Shown piece after piece: positions 25,407 to 37,513 of a stretch of 64,000 nt of DNA. A program made the position numbers and the translations under genes. Below the pieces are notes generated by a model. That model did no database searches, was not told where the DNA came from, and worked only from the letters and a program-made list of their open reading frames with translations. Origin of the DNA: Oscheius sp. JU75 (taxonomy: Eukaryota; Nematoda; Chromadorea; Rhabditida; Rhabditidae); assembly GCA_037178855.1 (NCBI GenBank), contig JASJZC010000007.1, forward strand, positions 5,890,001-5,954,000. Reading direction: 5' to 3'. Within the stretch, counting starts at the first letter, position 1, and the number at the start of each line of letters is the position of its first letter.

Positions 25407-26168
25407 TTATTCATCGTCAACAGCGTAGCCGTCTTCGTCCTAAAAAGCCAATGTGAGCATGACGCAAAACTTGACAATGATCAAATATCAACAAGCTGAA
25501 ATGTAGACTAACCGCAGGTTGGTATTGAATATAGTCGATTCGGAGATTTCCACTGATGGCTATTGTCTGGATGTATTCCGTGTTTATGCGATGAGCGTAA
25601 TCGCAGACATGCCGACCATTGACAGCAACCTACAATTTTTATGTGAAAACAAAAAGAGGGTGAGACCTTGAAGTAGCTTTCAAAAGCTGCAATCCTGATC
25701 GTGAATGGTTTTCCTTCCTCGAAAGGATTGACATATCTCTCTTCCGCCCCCCATTGGTTGCTAACGTACGAATTAAGAACGAGCTTGTTGTCAGGTGGTC
25801 CAGAGAACCTGAAAAAAAATAATTGAATCAAATCTTAAAGGTACTCACCATCCTCCAGGCTTTTCGAATCTTGGATTGAAATGAAGCGCCTTGTTATCCA
25901 TGTGATCGCCACTGATGAGCAGCCCGCAACAAAGATCTATCGAGAATCTGAAAACTGGTCAGATAAAAAACTTCGGTATAAACTTTTTCTGATCAGAGGT
26001 GAAGGGAGGTTCAACCAAGCCACTGATGAGTATCGATCTTCCTGGGAAGATGCCGCCGCGAATTGTGCCCACATACGGAATTTCCTGTGAGAAAATAAAT
26101 AAAAATCAAATTGAAAATCATACTGGGCTCCGGACTACATTGTCCTGATCGTCAGCTTCCTGTGACAT
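25407..26168 (-). CDS. lec: Galectin, first unit
   Basis: Six exons (26168-26124, 26084-25984, 25947-25849, 25808-25667, 25629-25513, 25439-25407) give 178 residues. After a short acidic start (MSQEADDQDN) come PYVGTIRGGIFPGRSI, a HFNPRFEKPGGW strand, VVLN-type VLNSYVSNQWGAEERY (Trp-Gly-x-Glu-Glu-Arg core), IRIAAFESYFKVAVNG and ISGNLRIDYIQY, the full order of galectin beta strands. The last exon adds only an acidic tail, DEDGYAVDDE, and a stop. Skipping that exon would join in frame to the next galectin unit (see 24550-25309). The gene lies head to head with aman-2, 535 bp apart, so the two may share a promoter region. Confidence 0.85.
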
Positions 26169-26703
26169 TATTCCTGCAAAAAGAACATTAATTGAATGAG
26201 TAAGCAACTGATAAGAAAATGTTTTCAAGATCTGCAGAAATTCGTTATGAACAGGAGCAATACTTCAACGCCCCGTGTCGCTCGAGAGAAAGAAGGAGAG
26301 AAAATGTTGATAGAGAGTTGAATCATCGAATATACGGGCGCAAAAAAGGATTGTTTGCAAAAATAAACACATGCGGCCCATTTTTTTGGCTACGATAGCC
26401 TGCCGAATAAATTTTGCGTACGCACTGGCCCCACGTTGCCTATTCCGTTCAAATACAATTTTCGATCTTTTATTAAATAGACCATTGCATAATCTTGTTA
26501 TTTTTAACAACTATGCGAATTCACAAACTTGTTTCTCCGTTTGAATGTAGTTGAACTTGCTTTCATTTCACAATTTCATCAAAAATCAATAAGTCTCACT
26601 TTTACGACTTTCAGATCGGGTCGTACAAACCAGACAGCACTGTGGACAGGCACGTCTTCGATTGCTTGGGTTCAAGCCAGGAGCGGCTAACATCTATCTA
26701 GAA

Positions 26704-29700
26704 ATGCCTCGGTCACAGAGGAACACGCTCATTTATCTAGTTTTCGGTACTTTCGTTGTAGTGAGCATTTTGTTGTACACGAGTCTCGATTCTTCACGCA
26801 CAACAGAGCTTGGGGCTCGCAGCAGACAATCTGTGAGTTTTTATGTTTATATTTTACTATTTCATATTGAGATCGAAGTAGAAAACCTCAAGAAGGTTGT
26901 ACATGATCTCAATGACCAGCTCAAAAACAATCGCGATGCCATGGAGAAGATTCGATCCAATTTGGCGAAGGAGGAAGAACAGATGAAAAACAAGAAGAAT
27001 TTAGGTAAGATGTCCATGTCTTCAAAACACTGTTCAGTTCACGAAAATGCCGTCTATGACGAGAAAGAGGAGGCTATCAAGGATCAGCAGAAGAAACTTG
27101 AGAGTTACAAAGGCAAGCCTGATGACAAAGCAGATTTTGAAGTTAGAGGTACAATGCTTCATTTTCAAATTCAATTTTACATTTGAAGAAGATCCGGCGA
27201 AACATGGTGGTAAAGTCGCGGTCGTTCACCAGGCGTTGCACAAGACAACAACACTCGCTGTATCGAGCAATGTCTGCATGATGAGAGCCAACTTCAGTCA
27301 TACGAAATCCGATGTCCAGGTAAATCTATTCATTTAAAATATTTAGCTGGCTTTTCAGATGCTCGATGTGTACAAGACATTGAAGTTTGACAATCCTGAT
27401 GGTGGCGTTTGGAAGCAAGGATGGGAAGTCACCTATGAGGAAAATGAAGTCTCTTCGGAGCCGACGCTCCAAGTCATTGTTATTCCGCACTCTCACTGCG
27501 ATCCAGGTACTAAACTTGCTTTGAAGCTTTTATACATTTCAGGCTGGATCAAGACCTTTGACCAATATTACCAGGATCAAACCAGTCAAATTCTGAACGG
27601 AATGGCCAAGCATTTGGGTGAAAAGCCTGACATGAGATTTATTTATGCTGAGATGTCCTTCTTCGAGAGATGGTGGAGAGAGCAAACCGAGGAAACAAGA
27701 AAAAAAGTTAAGGGGTTTGCTTTTGGAAAATATGATTCTTATATCTCGTTTTAGCTATTTGGATACTGGCGTCTTCGAAATTGTTACTGGCGGATGGGTG
27801 ATGACTGACGAGGCTAACTCTCACTATTTTGCCATTATCGCTGAGCTCTTCGAAGGACACGAATGGCTAAAAAACCACCTAGGTTTAACCATTTTTCCCT
27901 TTTCCATTTCTGTGCTCTACAAAAACAGGGCGAAAGCAAACTGCAAAAACAGGGCAACTGTACTAATTCGGCTAAAAATAAAAGCTCAATCCACCATTCC
28001 TAGAAAAGAAACGTAGGTTCTGTATTCCAAAAACTGTATCAGAATAGAATTGCGTGGTAAGCTGCAACAACTGTGGTAGTAAGAGAGATGCGGTTTAGGA
28101 TTTTGCTTTCAGCAGTCTGAGATTTATTGCTCTGTTTTTGTAGTACTTTCTTTTGTCCTATCTTGTAGTATTCAAACCATCTCATCCTATGTACTTGTGA
28201 TCGCTTTTTTAATCATAATACTTACTTCAGATTACCGCCCGAAAGCACATTGGTCCATCGATCCTTTCGGACTTTCGCCCTCCCTTCCTCTATTGTTGTC
28301 AGCTTCGAACATTACCAATGCTGCCATGCAAAGAATTCACTATTCCATAAAGAAACATTTGGCCAAGAACAAGCAACTTGAGTTTGCTTGGCGGCAGATG
28401 TGGGGTAGGACTGCTCAAAGTTGCGTTAGAACCCAATTTTGTAGGTGCGCAAGGTCAAAAAGATGTCCATGCTCATGTCTTCCCGTTTTATTCTTACGAC
28501 ATTCCTCATACCTGTGGTCCTGAGCCAGCTGTGTGCTGCCAATTTGACTTCAAGTAAGCTTTAACTTTCTTCCCAATCCATGCATATAAAAGACGGCTTC
28601 CTGGAAGCGGAGACAACTGCCCATGGAACATTCCCCCGCAAGAGATCAGCGATGGAAACGTGGCCAGCCGAGCCCAAAAGCTGTATGACCAATACCGGAA
28701 AAAGAGCCAGTTGTATGGTACCAATGCTCTCCTGATCCCATTGGGTGATGACTTTAGGTGGGATGATTGAATGCGGTTGATAAGGTGTTATTTTTAGATA
28801 TGCCGGAGATTTTGAATGGAATGCTCAGCATGCCAATTACAAAAAGTTGTTTGAATACATGAACTCGAAGAAGGAGTGGAACGTGAAGGCGAAATTTGGA
28901 ACCCTGTCCGATTATTTCAAATTGATGGAAAAGGAACTGAGCAACATGAACAAGGAGCTGCCAGTATTGACAGGAGACTTTTTCACCTATGCGGACAGAG
29001 ATGATCATTACTGGAGCGGTAAGACACCACTTAGGCTTCTTTTACATTTATCGATTAACAGGTTACTTTACTTCTCGACCCTTCTACAAGCAGATGGATC
29101 GTGTTCTACAGCATTATCTTCGTTCCGCTGAGATCGCTATCACCATGGCTTCGATGAAAGGATTCAAGAACAATGCTGTAAGACAAAGAGTCGGACAAAA
29201 TATCTTTACTTACAGATTTACTCTTCTCTGGTCAGCGCTCGCCGCCATCTCTCGCTTTTCCAGCATCACGACGGTGTTACCGGCACTGCTAAGGACCATG
29301 TTGTCATTGATTACGGATCAAAGTAGGCTAACTAATGTCAGCATAACTTTTTCTGTCTAGAATGCTTGCTGCTCTGGATCGTTGCAACTCTGTTCTCGCC
29401 GCGTCATTGGAGCATCTTTTGGATAGCAAGCAATTGGAGTTAGGCAACTTCGAACACAGACCGGAGCAAGATATTCTACCAACAAAGAAGGTATTCAACG
29501 CTGGAAGGTAAACCTTCCATAAAGCTCTTAACAACCTTTGGCTTAGCACTGTGGTTGTCTTCAACACCCTCAGTCGTCCTCGTTCTGAGCCAATCTGCGT
29601 TTTGGTTAATTCAGCTACTACTGGCGTCAAAGGAGACGACGTAAAGCAGCAGATATCTCCCGTTTTCGAATACAAAAACGAAAATATTCTTGTGGCAGAA

Positions 29701-31452
29701 GGCAAATATGAGGTATAATTCTATTTACTGCTTTACCTATTTATTACAGCTATGTTTCCTCAAAACCATCGAAGCGTTCGCCTTGGGGGCTTTTGAACTG
29801 ACCGATGGCTTGACGATTCCCACGGCAGCTGTATTCACAAACGACAACTTCAACCTTGGGTAAGACTTTTAGTTTTCTCTTAATGAATCATTTCAGTGAC
29901 TTCAAAGTCAGTCCCTTGGAGGAAACCGTCACTTTGGACAACGGAGAGATCAAGGCCACGTTCAATGCTCAGTCGGGTTTTTTGAAAACAATCACCCCAA
30001 AAGGAAAAGCTGCTACTGACATCAATCTTCAATTTGTCAGCTATGGCGCTCGAGGACACAGATCACGTGAGTTTTTAGAAAACCTGAACATAAGAGATGA
30101 ACTTTGTTATAGTCACATTCGAACAGCGTTTGCGTAAGTTTACTCGTTGTTAGCCAGCCTCCGTGACAGAACGTGTTCAAAACCTTGGTCGAGTGTTTTG
30201 ATGTAAAACAAACATTTTCAGTCGGAAATGGTGGAGGAGATGATCTCTCTGGAGCATATCTCTTCCTTCCGGACGGAGCTGCAAAGCCTTTGCATGTTTC
30301 TGGACACAGCGTTGTGGTACTTGATGGTCCGGTGGTGAAACACGTTGTCGTAGCTGCTCACAAGGAAGTTCAAGCTCTGCAGACTTACACTCTTTACGAG
30401 AACAGCTACGACCTCGAAATCGAAACTGAAGTCGATATCAGGTGAGCGCTTCCCGAATATTTTATTCATTCTAAACTTCAGTCAAAAGAGAACCAACTTC
30501 GAGCTGGCTATGATGATGAAAACTTCGATCAAGAGCGGAGATGATCTGTATACCGATCTGAACGGAATGCAAATGATAAGAAGAGTTCGCATGCTAGATA
30601 AACTCCCTCTTCAAGCTCATTACTATCCTATGCCCGGCAGTGTCTTCATTGAGGTTGCTAGTTTGCCTTTTGTTTAAAATTTGTAGTCCAGGATTCCGAT
30701 GTTCGAGTCAACATGCTTGGAGCACAAGCTTTAGGAGTCGCAAGTTTGAGAGAGGGAGAGATTGAGATAATGCTTGACAGAAGACTTAACCAAGACGATG
30801 GAAGAGGCCTTTTCCAGGTAAGACTAAGTTGAAACTGACAATATCCATTATTTAGGGAGTTCTCGACAACCACAGAACTGTCTCCCGATTCCGTCTTCTT
30901 GTTGAACCCCAATCCGGTTCAATGCCTTCTGCAGAGGATCGTGTTGGATTCCTCTCAACTGTGGCTCATGCTTCATCTCTGGAATTACATTATCCATGGA
31001 TCCGAATGAACACCAAGGGAGCAGTCGCAGCTAAATCTGTTCCTGGTCTCGGAGCAAATCTGCCATGTGATTTGCATATCGTAAATCTGAGGTTAGTTTG
31101 TAAACTTTGGATTTTCACGTTTGTCTTGTAGAGTACTAGCCAAATCGACTGACTACGAGAACAATCCAGGTGTTTCTATCCCTCTAAATGAGGCTGCTCT
31201 CATTCTGCACAGAACTCTTCCCGACTGTAGGAGTGAGCTGAAACTAGACAACAAATGCCAAGCAGTATCAAACATGGTAAGCCTCAGAGCCGTATGTTGA
31301 AAACATTTTCCTAGATTTCTGCTGAGAATCTCTTTCCGAAAGTCACGAAGGCAAGTGGAGGAACGCTAACTATGATGTATGAAGAAACCGAAGCTCTAAA
31401 TTTTTTCACGGTCGAACCACAACAAATGCGGTCGATCAAGTTGCAATGGTAG
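26704..31452 (+). CDS. aman-2: Golgi alpha-mannosidase II (GH38)
   Basis: This type II Golgi membrane enzyme trims two mannoses from GlcNAcMan5GlcNAc2 during complex N-glycan synthesis. About 20 short exons are joined by mostly 40-50-nt introns; the product should be about 1100-1150 residues, the family's length. It starts with a short cytoplasmic tail, a membrane anchor ([16 protein letters not shown]) and a coiled-coil stem. The catalytic domain shows the zinc motif HSHCDPGW, WSIDPFG with the Asp nucleophile, [35 protein letters not shown], and [14 protein letters not shown] with the acid/base region. The C-terminal beta domains follow (LVEPQSG, ELHYPW). Two positions differ from the fly enzyme as I remember it: Leu for His after WSIDPFG, and Gly for Asp after WRQMW. 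One intron, about 27891-28230, is much longer than the rest. Confidence 0.95.
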
Positions 31453-31610
31453 ATGCCAATTTCTTGCTTTTTTTGGGATTCATTAGTATACAAGTAGCCA
31501 GTAGCCACATTCCACGGTGTCTGCGACTTGGGTATCACCGTGTATTTTTTGTGATATGTGTCAGCTATTATTGATGTACAGGTATTACATATATGTTACT
31601 TATAGTTGTA

Positions 31611-31616
31611 AATAAA
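31611..31616 (+). terminator. Poly(A) signal AATAAA of aman-2
   Basis: AATAAA about 160 nt after the aman-2 stop, in the gap before the convergent osm-6 gene. Confidence 0.5.
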
Positions 31617-31722
31617 CATTAAGCAGTGCTTATGCGCGAAAAGCTCAACAACAAAGGCGTTTTATTGCCTTTTGTAAATACAACTATTAAAATGCGAGAC
31701 AACAGAAGAATTTATTTATTGT

Positions 31723-33530
31723 TTACATCTCGTCATATTCATCGAGATCCGAGAACATCTCCATCTCATCACCTCCTTCTTCGTGATCATCCATCATACC
31801 TCCGACGTCGTACAGAGCGGCAGCTTGTAGATCAGGATCCTAAAACACCTTTAGTCACGGAAACTTGTTGAGTTACCGCTCCCTGCTTCTTATATTCGAA
31901 AACTTGTGACAAAGCGAACTCCAAAACGCGCTTTGGTCCGCGGTCGTCTGTTGGCAACATCGCAGCAATTCCCAATATTTCTCCGGCTTCTTGGATAAAG
32001 TAAGAGAGATCCGTGTCCACACATCTGTTGGCCAGCTGAGCAAGCCTGATATCCGGCGTGCTAAGCATCTCATCCAAATCAAACAGTTCCAGCTGTGGTG
32101 GTGGCAACTCGCAAAAGACGGGAGGGACCACGGCTGGCTGAAGAGGAGGAAGGGGGATCTCGAAGGTTGGTGTAATGAGTGTCAAAGGCTCGTGCTTCAC
32201 TCCCATCTGATCAAATGCCCTGAACGATCCTTTTACGGTTACAAAGATTCATTAACCTTAATACTTTGGGCCAGTGCATTATATCGAAGACACCGAGCGA
32301 TTGCTGGAATGTTTTCATGACATCGAGATTGAAAGTCATGTCCATATCTCCTTCTTGCATACATGCCTGGAGCCAAACACTTTTAAACAAACAGGTAAAA
32401 GTGACCTTCAATTGATTAGAAAGATACAAATGATCTGGAATCACATGATAGTCCATTATATCTGGTGCAGTTGCATCAATCTTGTTCAAGTTGAGTCCAT
32501 TCAAGAGGTATTCCATAATTGTGTCCTGATACAGCTAGCATGTCAAGAAAGAATTGTAACCTACAAATATTTTGCCATTTTCTTCTTTCTCGATGTAACC
32601 ATCGGTAAACATTTGTACTGATCCACATACAGCTATTTTTCCAGGCTGAAACATGTTGCTAGACAAGGACAACAAAAAAAACCTGGTTATCGTTGAAGGC
32701 AAGAACAGGACGTGACGAGGGATAGCACACGCTTCCTGTTGATAGTATAGGAATACATTGCTTGTTCACGTTGATAGTAGCTCCAAACGGATAGACAAAC
32801 GATAAAGTTCTGAAAAAGAATAATGCTGGAAGTATTTTTCTTACTGTGAGTTGTTCTGTTGATCGCTGCTGACAAGCTTTCCTGCCCCTTCGGCTATACT
32901 TCTGTTCAAAACTCCATTGGCTACCAATGCTTCTTTTGGATTGAAATACTTGTAGAATATCGTTCGAATCACGCAATCTAAATGAATTTGCATGCTCGTC
33001 CAATTCTGTTTTGAATTACCTGTGTTGACACTCATTCCAAACTCTTCTAGCAAAAAATTGATGTTCGTTGAGGTGGCCGACTCCGGACCTTCTCCCATCA
33101 TGACAAAGACAGAGCCTCCAGTATTGATGAAGCTTCTTATCGATTCAATCTAACGAGACTATTAGCAAACTTGAAACATTTGCTACCTCTTCTGCCGTGA
33201 ACTTAGCCTTTGGCTGTGGGAAGATGATCGCTCGGACGTCGTTTAGCACATTCTCACTGATTTCCGTCGTGTTTCTGTTGTAAAAGTTTAATGGGATTTC
33301 AAAACTTAGCTTACGGTTCTATATTCCACTCGTTTTTCAGCTTACGATTAATGGTTCTCAGTCCAGAATGTAAGGTAAAAGGCTCTTTCTTCGACTGATC
33401 GACCAGAATTTTGTGTCCTCTTTTGAACTTAAGAGCCTGGAAGACAGATACGATGCTTCCAATACTACTTTACCTCATCTGGAATACCTTCTCCATTCAC
33501 CGTTCTATGTGGATACAGAATAGGCGGCAT
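31723..33530 (-). CDS. osm-6: Intraflagellar transport protein IFT52 / OSM-6
   Basis: IFT52 is a core subunit of the IFT-B complex that carries cargo along cilia; in worms it is needed in ciliated sensory neurons. The minus-strand exons start at MPPILYPHRTVNGEG (33530), followed by LVDQSKKEPFTLHSG, the GxSVFVMMGEG segment, NINFLLEEFG, KYFNPKEALVANGVLNR, FVYPFGATINV, LSTGSVCYPSSRPVLAF, GSVQMFTDGYI-type sequence, the LTLITPTFEIPLP linker, and ELPPPQLELFDLDE with ANRCVDTDL. The last exon adds an acidic tail ending DEYDEM. Order and spacing follow IFT52 throughout. Introns are 36-60 nt. An X-box lies 45-58 bp upstream of the ATG. aman-2 converges from the left. Confidence 0.93.
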
Positions 33531-33574
33531 TGTGGTGAACAGAACAGTTGTCAGCTACTGAGAGGGCGCGTTCC

Positions 33575-33588
33575 GTTGCTATGGCGAC
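33575..33588 (-). promoter_or_regulatory. X-box (RFX/DAF-19 site) of osm-6
   Basis: GTCGCCATAGCAAC on the minus strand matches the nematode X-box pattern RYYNYYATRRNRAC at every position. It lies 45-58 bp upstream of the osm-6 ATG, within the typical distance for ciliary genes driven by DAF-19. Confidence 0.85.
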
Positions 33589-33599
33589 GAGCAACCGCA

Positions 33600-34200
33600 T
33601 GTTTTATGACAATTCCCCTATAATTGTTCGAGGAATGCTGAATGTGATGCTCGTAGAATGCCAGACTCTCTCGCAGGACTGATGATTTTTTGAAACAAAT
33701 TTGCAACGTTCAACAAGCAATATCGGAAACTACAGTTTATTAGAAGACCAGAATAAGGAAAACATCTGTGCATCCGTTAGATACCTTTCTCATATAACAT
33801 CTTTCTACCAAGACTTTCGCACAGGGACAATATACAAAGTAGAATGTGGAAGGGAGCATCCGGAAACTACACGTGTGGAAAGAATGTACAAACAGCAAGA
33901 GACGAGTCGATAGAAACCGGGAGTGGAAGATCAGTTGCTGAAAATTAGAAGATTATCACGGTTACCAAATATTTTTCAATGTTATTTCTCGATTCTATTC
34001 TATGTGAAGAAGCTAAACTTACACGAGAATGTCAATTGAGTAATGGTTATTTGAGGACAGAACAGGTGCAGGAAACTCAGTCTCTGAAAGAATCATCTGT
34101 CCAAATCGAGAACAGAATATCGATTCAGACAAACATTTTTGCTTGTGTTAGTTGTGGTATTTTGTGAGGCAGATAAAGAAATACAAAGATAAACGAAAGT
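33600..34200. other. No gene seen
   Basis: Short open frames only; presumably the osm-6 promoter and the 3' flank of the TMBIM gene. Confidence 0.4.
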
Positions 34201-34206
34201 GAGCAC

Positions 34207-36353
34207 TTACTTGCTGGAACCGAAGAGAGACAGCAACATCCAGAAAATGTAAACGATGTCGAGGAAGATTTGGATGGCGGCGAAGATGTGGTCCTCCGGG
34301 GAAATTTCGTACTTGCGTCCTCCCATAATCATCTAGAATATACTTGTTATAATTTTCCAAGTTTTAATACCTGGACGTCGATGGCCAAGTAAAACATGAA
34401 CAGAATGGCAGCCAGAAGAGCGTAGATGGTGTACAGGAACTTAATCTGAAAGAAGGCGACAGAGATGGCAGCGACGATTCCGAAGACAAGGAGACACATT
34501 GAGAGAATGAACATGACGCCCATCATGCTGAAATTAAGTTTCTCAAGATTAAGAGTTCATAATACTTGGTGAGATCGCGTTTGGTGGTGCTGGCGTACAC
34601 AACGATGCTTCCACAGCAGACGGTGCAGATGATTAGAGCCAAGAGAACCGTCTCGACTCGGTGATGAGCAGTGATCATCATGGTCATGTATCCTACGGCC
34701 AGAGTCTGAAACCCAATCTAGAAATAAAACAATGTAGATATTTACGAAAACTCCAGTCATGACAAGATTGATAGGGAAGGATCGTCGGACAGACTCGCAG
34801 CACATAAGAACCAGGTAGACAACGAAGAAGGTACCACTGAAAACTTTCTCTTAACAAAGAAGAGTGTGAAATACTTACTAAGCACACCAGTAGAGAGCCA
34901 TGTTGGCTCTAACAAACGTCATGGTTTCGCTGTTCGTGTAAGGAATAGCCGTCATGACGGCAACAACGAGAAGCTGAAAAGAGGTTCCTTCTTGTGAAAA
35001 TTCAGACTTACCATGATAGTAACAAGCATGAAAACCTTGCGGATGAAGGCAGCACGGATGGTAACATCACTGAACTGCATATTCTTGTATCCATCGTTGG
35101 CTTCAGGATCAGCGTGGGAGTAGTTGGCTCCTCCACCCATCATGTTAGGATGCATCGGCATCGGAGGCGGCTGCTGGTATTCTGAATTATTGCCACGTTG
35201 CAGAACAAAAAAGAAGCACTCACGTTGCTGTCCAGTCCATCCAGCAGGAGGGGGAGCATTGGCTCCGTAGGGGTTTCCGTATTGCGGATTATATCCCGGC
35301 TGTCCGTAAGGGCCGCCACCAGACATTGCTGAAGAATATTGTTGTAGTGAGAAAGCTGTGACAGAATGTTACGAAATGAATGAGTCACTGATCAGGTAGT
35401 ACACTGTTATGCCGCCAATATTCGTTTTTACAGTATGGAGAACACATTGGCTTTGCATATGATTTAGATCATATAACAGAAATTTTTGATGTTGGATGAG
35501 GGATTGAGGGAACGAGACAAATTAAAGTTAGAATGGTTTCTAGAGAACAGCCAAATTTATTTACGAGGCTATGCGATAATCCTCTTTGGGCTATGTGACG
35601 GCAAGGAGAGGATGTGAATGACGCCAAAAGGCTTCATAATGTTCTATTCTAGCTTTTGCTAGACGTAAACAACATGTGCTGTAATAAGATTTTGGGTACG
35701 TGTACAAACTTTCTGCGAAAATAAATAATGAGAACAAAGAATAGTTGAGTTATGGAGCAAACAGTGGAGAAAATGACCAATACAGGGGGCAAGACAAGGG
35801 GAGAGGGACTGGTGCGCCAAAACTCGCTAGCGGAACCCTCGCGAGGTGCGAGAGACGCAGATGTGGTTGACATCAAAACAATCGATGCGCAGCTCCCGTT
35901 GTTGCGAAACACTGTTATAAGCCTTGTAAGAAGTTCCGAGAGAGAGAGGAACCTTTCGCATTACGCTCTGGTAGCAGTCACTGGTGAAACTGTGCACCTT
36001 TTTAAACTTCCTCTCGAGAATGACACAGACGAAAAGCGAACATAAATAGACCAAATGATACTTTTAATGTCATTATGGGTAGATCTAAGCAAAAATCATA
36101 TATTAAAATTGAACGAACCTTGTTGATATCCACCCGGGTAGTTCGGCGCCGACGGATTGTTGAGTAGCTGTTCTAAATAAAGCAAGTTGCTATGGTAATA
36201 CTTTTTCAGGCAAACAGGTTAACTCCTCACAAGCCCCTCCCCATGACTACAAAATTTATAAAAACGGAGATTATTTTGCATTTCCGGAGCGAAGCAGTTA
36301 TTGAAACGTTCAAAATAAACATTAATCGACTTACCTTCCTGTCTTCCAGACAT
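34207..36353 (-). CDS. Lifeguard/TMBIM (Bax inhibitor-1 family) membrane protein
   Basis: These seven-span proteins of endomembranes affect calcium leak and cell-death sensitivity. The N-terminal half is cytosolic and Pro/Gly/Tyr/Gln-rich (GPYGQPGYNPQYGNPYG, QQPPPMPMHPNMMGG). Then FSDVTIRAAFIRKVFMLV opens the membrane domain, with segments such as FFVVYLVLMCCESVRRSFP, TLAVGYMTMMITAHH, FILSMCLLVFGIVAA and LYTIYALLAAILFMFYLAIDVQ, and the family's closing region YEISPEDHIFAAIQIFLDIVYIFWMLLSLFG. The stop is at 34207. Two starts are possible: MSGRQE at 36353, with a second small exon near 36115-36170 and an intron of about 780 nt, or MSGGGP at 35326. Worm relatives are xbx-6 and tag-120; I cannot choose between them. 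Confidence 0.9.
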
Positions 36354-36359
36354 CTTCGG

Positions 36360-37510
36360 ATTGGAACAAGGGGTCTGAATAAAATTCATGGTTACAGAAA
36401 ATGGCGTTGTACGGAACAACGAGATATGAGATTAGGAAGAGGGCCATAGATAAGCAGATTTTAAGACATCTCCATGGATAACAACGGATTTCCGAGGGAA
36501 AATTCGAAAGCCCAAAAGTCTTAGGACGATACTTCAAAATGAGAAAACAGTTTGAACAGACGGAATCGATTGGTTGCGGCCTGGAGTTCGTCACGTTATG
36601 TATGTCAACAAGGGTAATTCCAGGATAGTGCAATTAGAAACTAGAGAAATATATGGCAAAAGGTCAGCGGAGAAGAATTGTTTTGCAGAGTCCCACATAT
36701 TGCATGGGGCTTAGTGAGCCAATTTCCTTATCTTTTTGGGTCGATAACGGTAAAGAGTTAGAAGCAACAAAAGGTGCTGCGAGAAAAGTAATTTATTGTA
36801 AGCAACATTGATTGGCTTGAACATTACTTAATTGAAGTCCAACTGTGAGGAAAACAACTATTTGCGTATGGACATAGAGGTTGGACGAATGATAAGAATC
36901 AGACATTTATACGTGTGACTCATGATGAGTAATTAGGATTTGTCTCTGATTTCGGCCAATTGTTTCGGTAGGTGGTTTATTTTGAATGTCCAAGGAAGCA
37001 TTGTGTTTGTACCGCATATACTTTGTGTATACCTGCGGAACCACTTAAGCCAACGTTCCAAAACACATCCTTTCACATTCGGCATATTCAATTACTCTTC
37101 CATTGTTCTACTAACATCTATTTCATCAAGCCTTACATAGCAAAGTATACTTAGTGCGTACGAAGTGCAAACTATTTTTCGGCAAACGTAACTCATTCAA
37201 TACTATGGTTTGCGACACTTTGAGGATGTTTAATGGATAAAGGGGCTTTTGAAACTGAAATCTGCTGCGATATACGCGATCCGAACATAGTTTCTAAAAC
37301 AACAAAGTCGTTTTCCAGAAGTGAAAACCGTTTTTTGGGGGCAATGTTATGATTGAATTAGAAAGTAATCAAAATTGTAACAATATAAACAAGTAGTCCT
37401 GGGGTCTTTATATCTATACATCCCAACGACCTGCCAATTAAACCATTTCAAATGAGTGGCCGAGAAGATCCGGTTCCGCGCCAACTTCCAATTTGCGCCG
37501 GTGGAATGTC
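36360..37510. other. No gene seen between the TMBIM and channel genes
   Basis: Divergent intergenic region of about 1.15 kb. Only short frames, none with splice partners; likely promoters of the two flanking genes. Confidence 0.4.
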
Positions 37511-37513
37511 TTG

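Noticed and set aside
35752..36045. 97-codon plus-strand ORF inside the long TMBIM intron
   Set aside because: No recognisable domain or upstream signals; probably chance.
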